Shown here piece after piece: positions 54,053-64,000 of a DNA stretch of 64,000 nt. This DNA is from Pleurostoma richardsiae (Eukaryota; Ascomycota; Sordariomycetes; Calosphaeriales; Pleurostomataceae), in contig JANBVO010000006.1 in the NCBI GenBank assembly GCA_030052745.1, forward strand, positions 434,001-498,000. Direction: 5' to 3'. The position numbers and the translations under genes were made by a program. Each line of letters begins with the position of its first letter. The stretch's first letter is position 1. Below the pieces are notes generated by a model. The model searched no databases. It was not told the DNA's origin and was given only the letters and a program-made list of their open reading frames with translations.

Positions 54053-55819
54053 CTACAGCTTGCTCTGCGGCTGGAAGAGAGCCAATCTGCCCTTCAGGGA
54101 CTCTTCTGCCTCCTTTTCGATCCTGGAAACCAGCTCCCCGCATGTGGGGATATCATGGATGAGACCGATGACCTGGCCAGCCGTCCAGACCTAATAGGAT
54201 ATGAGCTTGATCCGTACAAATTGAGGGTGACTCTCCTGGTGATCGAGAAGGAACAGGACACTTACACCATAGTCCGGATCGCCGTTCAGGAAGACCTGGC
54301 GGCCACGCTTCCCGCTCACAAACGGTGCGATCTCCTCGAACTTGCCTTCCTTGCTCTCCGTCTCTATTTTCAAGGCCTCCTCCGTGACCCTATTCCGGAA
54401 CAGTCTCGTGGTGTTCTTCCACCGCCGCAGCACCAACGCCGTGTCCGTCTCCTGCGCCTTGACGATCTGCTCCTTGATGTTTTGGTGGATGGGCGCCTCC
54501 ACGGTGCACATGAAGCGCGTGCCCATGTTAACACCGCACGCACCCAGGCACAGCGCCGCGGCGAGGCCCTGCCCGTCCGCAAAGCCGCCCGACGCAATGA
54601 ACGGCACGGTAAGCGACTGGCGGGCCCGGGAGAGTAAGATAAAGTTCGTAATGTCTGACTCGCCGACGTGGCTTCGCGTGTAACAGGATGTCAGAAAAGG
54701 GGACTAATGGCTTATGATCTAGGGCGAGGGGTATGGAGCCAAGGGAGATAGCGGTGCAGAATGGAGGAACTTCGTGTCGATCTGCTGTGTTGGGCTCGCA
54801 CAGCTGGGGCGCGTGACGAGATCAACTGTGTCGTGAGAGCAAGGATGCGCTGGTCCTACCACTTTGCAGCTGTGGGAGGAGAGGCAGAATCCTGGGTGCT
54901 TACGGCTCCCAATTCTCACCGCAGCGATACTTTTTTTCAGAAAAAGAGGAGAAAACTTACCCAGCACACTCGAAGCCATCGATACTCAAAAAGTCGACAC
55001 CCAGCTTGATAGCACTCTGGGCATGACGAATAGTCTGCCCATCATCATCAGGCGTCAGCTTTTGCAATATCGAGCCACAGCACTGGTGTAAGAGGCAGTG
55101 GCCCGGAAGCGGATAACCATAGAGGACCAGCTCCCGAAGTAGCCAATGCGAGGGGAATATATGCCAAGGAATGACTTACGGTACACTTGTGCAGGACGGT
55201 GCAACCGGCCTTCTTAAGCATGGAAATGACCGGTCCGGGGCTGTTGCCCGCGGTCTCGACGATGCGTATACCCTCGTCGATGATCGCCTGCGCGTAGGCG
55301 CCGTAATCGGGTGGCACCAGTGAAGGCAGCAGCGTGATGTTAACGGCGAATGGCGCCGAAGTCATCGCTCTACATCTTTGTATCTCCTTGCGCAGCTCAG
55401 CAGGGGTAGGGAAGATCAGCGCCGTAATGATGCCCAGCCCCCCAGCGTTAGACACAGCCGATGCCAGCTCTGCGTAGCCTACCCACTAGGATGGGAAAGA
55501 ATGACCTGTTAGCTATGCCAACCTCGAGCATAAGAGGTCACTCTCAGAAGGAATGAGAGAAAGGCCCTCCAATCTGGTGGACCAATCGTGCGGAAGCCTG
55601 ACTGGGGCAGCGGTGACGGAAGAGACGCCGCATGGCCAACTGGCGCAACGTACCATCATGCCGCCCTGGACAACCGGAACTTGTTACATGATGAGCTGTT
55701 AGCCAGTCGTTATCAACCATACAAAACAGCACCGCTGTGAATGTATGCATGCATCTCTCGGGGCTACTGTACGCACCTCGGATGCCCAGCTTGCGGGTGA
55801 GCTCCGTGTTGAACGGCAT
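54053..55819 (-). CDS. nitronate monooxygenase (2-nitropropane dioxygenase family)
   Basis: Six exons on the minus strand: 55819-55777, 55679-55654, 55485-55180, 55034-54961, 54671-54266, 54190-54053; 330 residues. Reads MPFNTELTRKLGIR, VPVVQGGMMWVGYAELASAV, NAGGLGIITAL, FAVNITLLPSL, DFLSIDGFECAGHVGE, PFIASGGFADGQGLAAAL and NMGTRFMCTVEAPIH. These are the FMN and phosphate-binding TIM-barrel motifs of the family, with the conserved Gly-His after ECA. The enzyme oxidises toxic alkyl nitronates with O2. Two of its five introns end in AAG (55680 and 54672): at the first, an in-frame TAA just upstream rules out earlier acceptors; at the second, earlier AGs are out of phase or meet a stop. Exon 2 is only 26 nt. 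Intron 4 is long for this window (289 nt). Confidence 0.9.
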
Positions 55820-58800
55820 CTTAGTGTAGTAACGGAATAATACGAGGTTCGAGGCCTGGTTTTCTCTTGGTCAAGGGAGGGAGCAGTCGGGAATGAAAGC
55901 CTTGGAGGAACTGCTGAGAAGTATTGTTCAACGGTGTATGATGGATGGATGTTGGATCTGGGAGTGATCTCACTCTTGTTGTCTTACTGGAGGTCACTGG
56001 AGTTGGCGTGATGCCGAGGCATCTTTCCTTTTTGTGGGGTCTGGGGTAAGGTACCTTAGTTCAGCGCTTGCAGGGGCGGGCCGGCATGTACCTCGCACTA
56101 AAGGTCAACCGACGAGAGCCGCTTAGCAGCTGAAAGACTCTCCCCGTCTTCATGTCAACCGAAGTCACATAGTGCTGTTGCGCTAGCGGGATACGTGCAA
56201 TGTGTTTAGGTGATCAGCAGGCTCATGACGGAGGTAGTATCCCACCTGATGTATCTGTCTAGGTATCAGCCTGCCCCTCTGACCCCGCCCTTCAGTCGTT
56301 CCTTCCGCAACATGGAAGTCACGATGGAAGATTCGAGATACAGGCATGACTGAAGATAACGGGTACCTTTGTTGATATCTTCCGTGTATACACTGTACTC
56401 TGTAACGAATTTTCGTGTGAGTGAAGGCCATGGGGATCGCTTTGCCGTCTAGGTCAGCTACGGATCTACCTCTCTACCGACCTACATCGGATAGGAGCCA
56501 CCAGTGTTGCTCCGGCGCGTCAGAAGCTGCTCTGCGTCCCTACAGCATGGACACAGACGACTCGCCCTCCGATAAGTAACTTGGGGTTGGAATCTTACAT
56601 GGATCGGAGATGAAGCGAAGAATGAGCCCAGAGTGCGCGACGACGGTGACGCTCTGCTGGAACCGACAGCGCCAATCAGCTGGACGAGAGGCTCTTACCT
56701 GCTTCATGCAGTGCCACGTTGGACACGATGACTTCAACCCAAGAAGTTGCTTGACTCCCAATCGTGTCTATTAGAAAACAGCCCGCCTCGCCAGGGCCAG
56801 CACAGCATTCCCGCCTCTCAAGATCCATGTTGTCAGACATGCAAGCAGCCTGACCCGGCAGCGAGCTTTCTGGTACGCGCATCAAATCCCACGCTGGGCC
56901 GCTCTGCAGCTGTTAGGTTGCGGTGCCTCGAATTCCTTCCATCAGAGCAGACGCTGTATTCATCCGTGGCATCATGCAACAGGCCCGGTGTCTTTTCTGC
57001 CTAATATCGCAATAGCTCGCAGATGCCCTGCAGTAATCCGATCGCAAGGACACCCGCGGCCTCGCGGCGGTGCTAACGCGTCCGGTCGCTTGCAGGATGG
57101 GAACTTCCGTCTTTCCGCTACGTCCCCAGCCAGTCACCCAAATGGCTATCAAACTTGCTGCATGGAAGCCCAAATACACGAAGCGGCCCGGTGTTGTCAT
57201 GACGGTGATGCACTTGGTCAGTTGATGACCTAAGGGCGCAACAGCCTCGCAGCAATTCATTGCGATATTGTTTGCGGCACCGGGCCCTAGGTGGCCAGAA
57301 TCCCACACGAGACGGCCTAGGAAGCGATAAGAGGAACTTTTGCTAATGGGTTAAATGTTATATGCTTCCCTGCGATATCAAAACCTTTGGCCTCGAACTT
57401 GGCTGTTCGATTTCGACTATTTGAGAGCATTAACTTCCGTTGGAGCGGCTCCGGACGTATGTGAGACGGAGCGTTGGGTGTACGACGGCTAGAGGCACCG
57501 GAAAAGCTCATAGCCTCTGCTCCTTTTCTCTACGCCTACTAAAGCGCTGACGTGGTGGTACCTGACAAAAGAAAATCGTTGTCTCTGGAGTGGTCATCAT
57601 TCGTCCTTCCGTGTCGCCTCTGACATTGTCCAGATCTGTGGCCTCTATGTTGAAGCAGGTACCTCGCGATCGGACACCGATCCTCCATCGGGCGCGGTAA
57701 TGTCGGTCAAGAGTCACTCTCCGGAGGCCGCCACTCTCCCAGCGTCCGCACGCATGGTCTCGGGTATCAGGAGCGGTATCGAACGGTTGGTCGGTGCGTT
57801 GACATCCTCAGCGTGACCAGAAACCCCCCAGGCGACCTATGGTGGCAGCATGCTCGATGGTTCATTGCTGGCTCCCGGGCAGAGACGATGAGCGGGAGGC
57901 ATAAGACTGACTTGTCTCGGCCCTCCCGTCGAATGTCATTCGGATATTGTCCTGCTAGCATATGTTCTTCGATTCCTTCCAATTCTCCCCACCCGCTCGC
58001 CCGTCGCTCGTTCGACGTCTGGTGTAGTTTAATTGACGGCCTAGGAAGAGGATTTCCATGTCATGCACTGGCGATCCGCCATGTGGTCTGTGGAAGACCC
58101 CACGAATCTTAGTGCGCTCCATGATTATTGGAAGTCAGCGAAAACGTGCTAGGGCAAGCATCTTTGACAAACAATACAACACCGCCCACGTTTCGGTTGT
58201 TGGCCGTAGAAAGCAAGGGCAGTTTTACAACTACCCCTGCGCGGAAATGCCGGTCTCTTCACCGCCGTCCCGAAGGGGGCGCCAGAAGCTCTCGGAATTT
58301 GGGAGCCCTTGTTCCAACTCCCAGGTATGTGCGTTAGTCCCGTGCAAGTGAGACTGCTAAACCCAGAGCTAGGTTTTGCCGGACACCCTTCCCCGTTGGA
58401 TGCTTTCATTCAACACAACAAGTACTAGTCCGCCTTGCTCTACACTCGCCCTACTATCTTCTTAGTTGCAGCAGCACAGTGGGCACAGTGAGGGGTTTGG
58501 CAATGGCTGAGCGCGTCAACTCAGCTCTGGAAACGCTCGTCGTCTTTTTTTTAGGCCTAGAGCCCGGTCTACTCCACACCGACGACTGCATAATAGGTGG
58601 CTTACCAGCTGCCGGCAAGCCCCGGCGCAGTCTCTTTCGTACTTTACCATAAGTGTCCTCAAAATCAGACAACACGTCGGGCTCTCCAGTAGCCGAAAAT
58701 CCTTGCATCAATGAATGGCCAGAGGAAGCTCAAACTCAAGACGACAAGAAATTAAAAGAAAGAAAAGGGCAGCCGGGCCACAAGCCCCGGGGTGCTTGAG

Positions 58801-60646
58801 CGATTGCGGTATTATCAGACGGCCTGGGTTCCGGCCGCCAGCTCATTGACAGCTGTTATCCACAACCGCCTCATCTATTGAAACCGGTCAGCAAACGGCA
58901 TAGGACACATCATAGAATCTGCAGACCGAGTCCCTGATAAATGAGTGGCTGCATGAAAGTTGGCACTGTCAGGTGCCAATCGTCACTCAAGGGACGGCGG
59001 TACCCAATCGCGCAGGAGGATGCACTGGGGGGTGGTATCGGTTAGCGGTGCCTTACAGGACAGCGAGAACAAATCAGAACAGGGGTATGCGATGCCTCAT
59101 CCCGTCATTCTCCCCCCTCCATCCCGATATTCTGGGAAGCGGCCTCCTCCGTAGCCAACCCTTGGCACGCCTGCACGCAGGAGTTGGCGTAATTCCCTTT
59201 CGGATCAGGGCCTGTTGAGCAAACAAATCGCAACAGGTGGCGCCAGCAAGGAAATCAAGGATCCCAGGTCCAACTCCCACAGGATGCCACGGGACAAGCC
59301 GTGTGTGACTGTGCAAAAGCAAGCAAATACCGAGAATGAATGACTGGGACCGTTCTGGCTACATTACAAGTGTCTGCTGACAGGTTCCTACTCTGCTTCC
59401 GTGACGTTTCAGCAGCGTGAGAAGGCCAATTGACAGGCTGCCACTGCTAAGTCGCACTTTGGACCCGATACTGCTTGCCAAACCGTCCTCCAGATCGCGG
59501 TCCTTAACCACACCATCGGGACACCATCCCCTACATTGCGCAAGCTGCTCACCATTACAACCATTAATATCTCGTCAGACGTGGCCCCGACTCTGCGGCC
59601 AATGCCTATACGGCAGTCGACCTTTGGGCATCTACTTGGAGGTGCCACAAGATCTGTCTGGCTTATCATGATACGGTCTCATTGCATGAGGCAACGCAGG
59701 CAAGGGTTGAAGGCAAGAGAATGGGCGATGGAACGTTAGGTCATGGTGCTGCTCGGGATGTCCACTGCGTCTCATGCCGTTGCCTGCCACGGCTCAATCA
59801 AACTGCAGCGATCCCGGCTCCCTGCTGGCACACAGAGAGGCCATGCCCTCACACGGGCTCGTCAACCCACATTGCTTTTTTCCCTAGACGAAGCCCACGA
59901 CGCAAGATCCCCACTTCTCTATGCTCGCAGTCTGCGGGATGAGGAGCGCGGCACTAATACGCCCGCGCTACTCCTGTACCAAGCATGTACTACCTCGAAA
60001 GGGTTGGGGGGCCTTTAGGCGTCCCCGGTCTCAGGCTCGCTATTCTGCGAGATACTGGCCCGGACTAGCTGCAACCCCCAACAAGTACCGCGTGCCACCA
60101 TCTCATTCTTCACGCGTTCCACGCAAGACCTTACCGGGTGTGGAAGAGACTGACAAGAAGACGTACTGCCTCTTGCAGATGGCGAAAAGAAGGCCAGCCG
60201 GAGGTGACAGGGGACAAAAGCAATGATAAATGCGGCCTTATCCACAGCCCAAGGAGACCTACCCAGTGGTACTACTCCCACGGCTGGGTTTGTGTTGAAA
60301 TACTGGCTCTTGATCGATGGGCTGCACTTGCCCGCTGCTCCTGCTAATTGCCTTGCTGTCTTGCCGTCTGCATCTGGCGCAAACAACGAAAAGGCACGAG
60401 AATTCCGGGGGTCTTTTTTATCTTGTTGTTTCCTGCCACATCACATCGCGTCTTGCTTCTTCTACGCCTTTCCTAGTATAAGAAGTCGGTGGACTACCTG
60501 CTTCTTAACCCAATTCATACCACCCCATCCTCCTCTGTATAGACACCTGACCCAAGACTCCACTGCGCTCTGCAGCACCAGCTCCTTCTTAGTCTCATCA
60601 CACCGCTTTCTGCAAGCCTCGACATCCAGTGCTATATTCAACAGCC
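55820..60646. other. long gene-poor region
   Basis: About 4.8 kb with no supportable gene. ORFs are short (under about 125 residues), overlap on both strands and give no domain or exon chain. GGTACC-type motifs occur at 56048-56058, 56361 and 57657. No transposon terminal repeats, tRNA or rRNA were recognised. Remnants too decayed to see by eye cannot be excluded. Confidence 0.45.
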
Positions 60647-61085
60647 ATGCCTCATCAAAGCAAAAGCAACACCTGGACTGACCAGCTCGGCAGTACTGCA
60701 CTCCCCCTTCTGTAGCCAGTGCCGTACAGACCCCTTAACTGACTCCTTCTACACAGCCAAGTGTCACGGGAATGGGTATTCAGTGCCTGTTTTCCAGATC
60801 GTCTCTGACAGACGGGGTAAGCCAGAGCTCTGGGCCCGCGCCGGTGCTGGAAGCTAATTCACTAACGACGGGTTCTTCTCAGGGGGTCGCACAGCGTGGT
60901 CAAGCACCGTGACGGTGTCTCTAGGCCAGGGCTACTCTCAAAGCTTCTCCGCGCGGTATTGGTATGACGGAAAGAACATACAGAATGCGAAGGAAGACGC
61001 CGCGGAGGTCGCCTACAACTGGATCAAGCAGTACGAGGATGCTTCACAGTGCAGCTCACCATCGACGGGTCGGAGCGCATGGTAG
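60647..61085 (+). CDS. small protein with a single dsRBD-like fold
   Basis: Three exons, 60647-60692, 60757-60816 and 60883-61085, with introns of 64 and 66 nt (clear TTAACTGAC and CTAAC branch sites), 102 residues. The product is almost entirely one domain: an amphipathic start (NTWTDQLGTKCHGNGYSVP), PVFQIVSDRRGGRTAWSS, TVTV, FSARYWYDG, then the helix NAKEDAAEVAYNWIK. This matches the alpha-beta-beta-beta-alpha order of double-stranded-RNA-binding domains (P-x-F/Y.., R-x-x-W/F.., A-K-x-x-A-A). The usual KKxAK patch is changed to QNAKED, so RNA binding may be weakened or lost. I recognise no named gene. The exons are too short to show as a normal ORF, yet phases and signals all agree. Confidence 0.75.
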
Positions 61086-62051
61086 GGACCGCTCATCCGT
61101 GGTCCTAGAGCGCTGAGAGAAGATCCGTTGACCTTCTCTCCGTTGCCATATTCTCCGACTCATGCCTTGCTTTCCAAGCCGTTTTGCATACTCGTCTCTA
61201 CCTCTTGTACGATATAATGGCTGGGTTTCCGGTTGGAGTTGGGAACAGGGATACCGGTCATCGCCACGCGGCAAGGGACAGACCATCACTCGGCGCTGGA
61301 TGTTTCTCATTAGTTCCTCCTTTTTCTGTTGTCACTTTATCTGCTTTGAGGATTTCCACGGACAAGGGGCGGCACGCTTGAGCAATTGGGTCATTTTTGG
61401 TGATCGCATATCTGGGCTCCCACTTCTCTATCTGTTCACTAGAAGAGAACGGCGAGGGCGTGATGGGGATCACGGGCAGACACCTGAAAGATCAGGACCA
61501 CAGCAGGCTCAGAGACAGATAAACCCTCCGAAACTGATCCCCGCAACTTCAGCATCTCGAAACTTGGCCCGAAGCCCGCACGGGAAGGTACTGGAACAGC
61601 AAGCTCTTGTGGTCGCGGTTGGTAATTGGCTTGCAAATGGAAAAAGAAGTGCGTTTGGGCGGGCGTCTAAAACTGGCTGGCTTAGCAGGAGGGAAACGTC
61701 GAAAAAGGAAAACCGGAAGGAAGGATTCGTCTCCGCCAAGTCTGTCGTTGGCTTGTCGATCAGGATCCCCCCTGCGGTAGCTTGGGAGTAGCTCACGGCA
61801 GCTCCAGCTCTTAGCTAACTCTGAGATGCGGGATGGATTGATGTCTCCGCTCTCCTTCCCTCTGTTTTTCTTTTTCTCTCACTTGGGACGACTTATCCTT
61901 GCTACACACTTGATATCTCCAACGACAGCAGGAGAGCATGACTGATGAATCAATGAAATAACTTCTCCGCACCGATCTCGGGGCATTCAAATCGGACGTG
62001 ACCACACGGGAACGCCACTTACACCGGGCTTGCTTGCAAACTGCGTAAGGC

Positions 62052-62090
62052 GTGCATGTGCGTGTCTGTGTGTCTCTGTGTGTGCGTGCG
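62052..62090. repeat. imperfect TG/CG-rich simple repeat
   Basis: Alternating purine-pyrimidine run of the form GTGTGTGTCTCTGTGTGTGCG in intergenic DNA. Confidence 0.8.
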
Positions 62091-62544
62091 AGACCCTGCC
62101 AGATTCGCGATGTCTCCAGATGTCCCCCCACCTTAAGATCGCCAGCTCCCGCTCCCGTACCTCAGCTGGCACGCTAGAGCAGCAAAAGGCTACTGCGACT
62201 GCAGGTCGCTGCACTTCTAGCTTCGGGGGCCTCGGGCTCCCTCCGACCCTCGTCGGCGATCCATGTGACCAGCACCGATGCCCCGGTGCCCCATCCAGCT
62301 ACAGAGGATCGGGGAGGTCGAAAAGGCGGGCGCGGCTCTTGCAGGATAAGCACGGGTTGGTGCTAAGGAGCTGCAGAGGCGGGAAGGACATGCCGAGCCC
62401 GCGAGAGAGGGGGGTGTGGTGTCAGGGCCATTGGGCCGAGGAGCTGAACTGAGAAGGTGCCAACGCACCGCTCGTCTGATAGCCCTGAAACATATCCAGC
62501 AGGGGCCCCATGGCGACAGAATTTGGAGCGCCCAAAAGACTTGA

Positions 62545-62557
62545 TTTTTTTTTTTTT
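62545..62557. repeat. poly-T run (13 T)
   Basis: Homopolymer in intergenic DNA; the longest single-base run I noticed in the window. Confidence 0.95.
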
Positions 62558-63406
62558 AGCTCCTAAGTTAGAGTGAGACAAGCTGTTGGAGTTGGAGAGA
62601 ACAACATCCCACGCTCCGATAGGGGGCTCGGAAGGAAGCTCCTGCAATGACGCAGAGGACGCCAGCGTGCCGTCCTCTGGCGAACCGGTGACCTGGTTAG
62701 CTCACAAGCCTCGCGGCACAGGCGGCTTCGGGCGGTGTCTCGGGCGGTCTCGTGATGGGAGGAGATACGCAGCGAGCTACACTGCGCAGTGAGGTCTTAA
62801 TGGTCCTCGGTGGGGAGGGCGCGGGATGGTCCCATAAGCTGCTGGGGGTGTGTCTGACCAGCCAGATACTTAGGTAGGTCCTGTAGACCAGCCATAGCTG
62901 ATCACGGCAGCCAGTCCACACGTTAAGAGCGTCGAGACTGGGATGCCTTATCGTGGTGCTGCGTGCGAGCCTCCATGATATGGTTCTTCCACATGTGAGG
63001 TCGTATCTACACTACACTGTTACAGTGAACTAAAGGGTCCCTTAGTTATCTGGTGTGGGGTGGCCGGACCCTTGGGCATCATGATGTTTTTTTGCGGGAT
63101 TATGGAGCATCCTCATGGCATGTCCCGAGCATTAGTGCCAGCGGCGGTGGGGAGCTGAAAGCACTGCTGAGTGTTGAGGCCCGCGGGTGGCAGCACGGAG
63201 TACTGTACGGAGAGCACCACTGAAGTCTGGTACCGCCCCACACCGGTGAAGACGTCGTCCCTCATCACGTGCTCCCGCACGAGAGAGACGGCAGTCTCCG
63301 TCCGCCTCGAAATTTTGCGGGCGTCGGCAAGCCAGACAGACCATCGTTTCGTTCCGCGTAGAGCCGCCCTCGACAGCCAACCCTCCACACGCACCACGCC
63401 AGAAAG

Positions 63407-64000
63407 ATGCCGCCACGGCTGGATGTCCGGGGTGCATTCCGGTCACTGACCATACGGTCACGCCCGCTGGCCCAGCGGCAGCAGCCGCGAATGGTTGCCG
63501 TCACCTCCAGGACCTTTGCCAGCGAGGCCCGACCACCCACCGACAGCAACAGCAACAGCAGCAGTCCAGCCCCGAGCGAGAGCCCACGGGCTTCCCCTGC
63601 CTCGACGAGCAGTTCCAATGGCATGGCGGCAGACGCACCAGCTAGTGGGGAGGTTACCATGCTTGAGCCGACGCCGAAGGAGACCGCCCTGGGACAGCTG
63701 GAGCTCGTCGCCAACGGGCTCGACCCGTTCGACGTAAACTTCGCCGGCCACAAGTTCGGAATCCCAAGCTACCAGGGGAACGCACAGTTCAGCCACAAGA
63801 ACAGATACGACCCCGTCGTCAAGCAGATCACAAATCTGCTCATGCGCGAGGGCAAGCTGAGCAAGGCACAGAGGGTATGATCCTGTTCTATTTTCTTTTT
63901 GCTCTGGAGAGCGACAACATTTATGGAGACGGACGGGACATAGAGATAGCTAACGCGGTCGCTCATCAGGACATGGCCATGATACTGAACTACCTCCGGT
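63407..64000 (+). CDS. rsm7: mitochondrial small-subunit ribosomal protein Rsm7 (uS7m), N-terminal part
   Basis: Exon 1 is 63407-63874 and exon 2 starts at 63970, running off the right edge; the intron is 95 nt (GTATGA..TCAG, phase 0). About 166 residues are visible. The first 35 residues are Arg-rich and lack acidic residues (MPPRLDVRGAFRSLTIRSR), as in mitochondrial presequences. A Ser-rich, poorly conserved linker follows. The S7 domain starts around YDPVVKQITNLLMREGKLSK and continues across the intron as AQRDMAMILNYLR, which is typical of fungal Rsm7. uS7m binds the head of the mitochondrial small subunit. The conserved C-terminal S7 segment lies outside the window. Confidence 0.88.

Larger units (their letters stand above)
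61086..63406. other. intergenic region
   Basis: About 2.3 kb between the dsRBD-like gene and the mitochondrial ribosomal protein gene. Contains a TG-rich run (62052-62090) and a 13-T run (62545-62557). The ORF at 61162-61791 (+, 209 residues) has basic, low-information composition and no domain, so it is not called. Confidence 0.45.

Noticed and set aside
49547-55819. P450, F-box and nitronate monooxygenase as a biosynthetic gene cluster
   Set aside because: No polyketide, peptide or terpene synthase, transporter or pathway regulator nearby; the F-box gene is unrelated.
61162-61791. 209-residue plus ORF downstream of the dsRBD-like gene
   Set aside because: Composition resembles non-coding DNA; no motif and no splice partners found.

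Overview
This window is nuclear DNA from a filamentous ascomycete, most likely a sordariomycete. The evidence is compact genes with many 50-120 nt GT..AG introns carrying CTAAC or CTGAC branch points, a high-GC third-position bias, and a gene set of GH55, GH92, a P450, a copper-fist factor and a C2H2/fungal_trans regulator next to conserved housekeeping genes. The lineage call is inference; no organism-specific marker was recognised. Exons were joined by eye from both strands. Each model was accepted only where splice sites, phase and protein family agreed.

Layout. 1-174: last codons of TATA-binding protein (+). 951-2450: FAD oxidoreductase (-). 3554-6025: SR140/U2SURP-like splicing factor (+). 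7677-9430: copper-fist transcription factor (+) behind a long leader. 10816-12096: Arg/Ser-rich fungal protein (+). 12452-13294: EFM7-type methyltransferase (+). 13783-15071 (-) and 16499-17990 (+): a divergent pair of paralogous four-helix membrane proteins. 18496-21448: secreted GH55 exo-beta-1,3-glucanase in ten exons (-). 27078-30228: C2H2 plus fungal_trans regulator (+). 31251-32790: DUF2461 protein (+). 33029-35913: membrane-anchored GH92 alpha-mannosidase (-). 37087-40693: HUL5/UBE3C-type HECT ligase (-). 42769-45160: poly(A)-binding protein (+). 46140-48385: conserved fungal membrane protein (-). 49547-51270: cytochrome P450 (-). 51898-53903: F-box protein (+). 54053-55819: nitronate monooxygenase (-). 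60647-61085: 102-residue dsRBD-like protein (+). 63407-64000: start of mitochondrial ribosomal protein Rsm7 (+).

The genes do not form a pathway. They cover general transcription and splicing, translation and mRNA binding, protein quality control, cell-wall glycan hydrolysis and oxidative metabolism. Two long stretches (21449-27077 and 55820-60646) hold no gene I can support.

The most notable signal is in the splicing. Of about 46 introns reconstructed, five end in AAG with no workable CAG/TAG alternative, and a sixth probably does. One of the five flanks an 11-nt microexon that completes the conserved HDSGTGG motif of the GH92 enzyme. There is also a GC-AG intron in the P450, three introns with GTTCGT donors, and a tandem 9-nt acceptor in the HECT ligase. 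The other main observations are the divergent membrane-protein paralogs with identical intron phases, the minimal dsRBD-like gene, and a palindrome-like GGTACCTA motif recurring in intergenic DNA.
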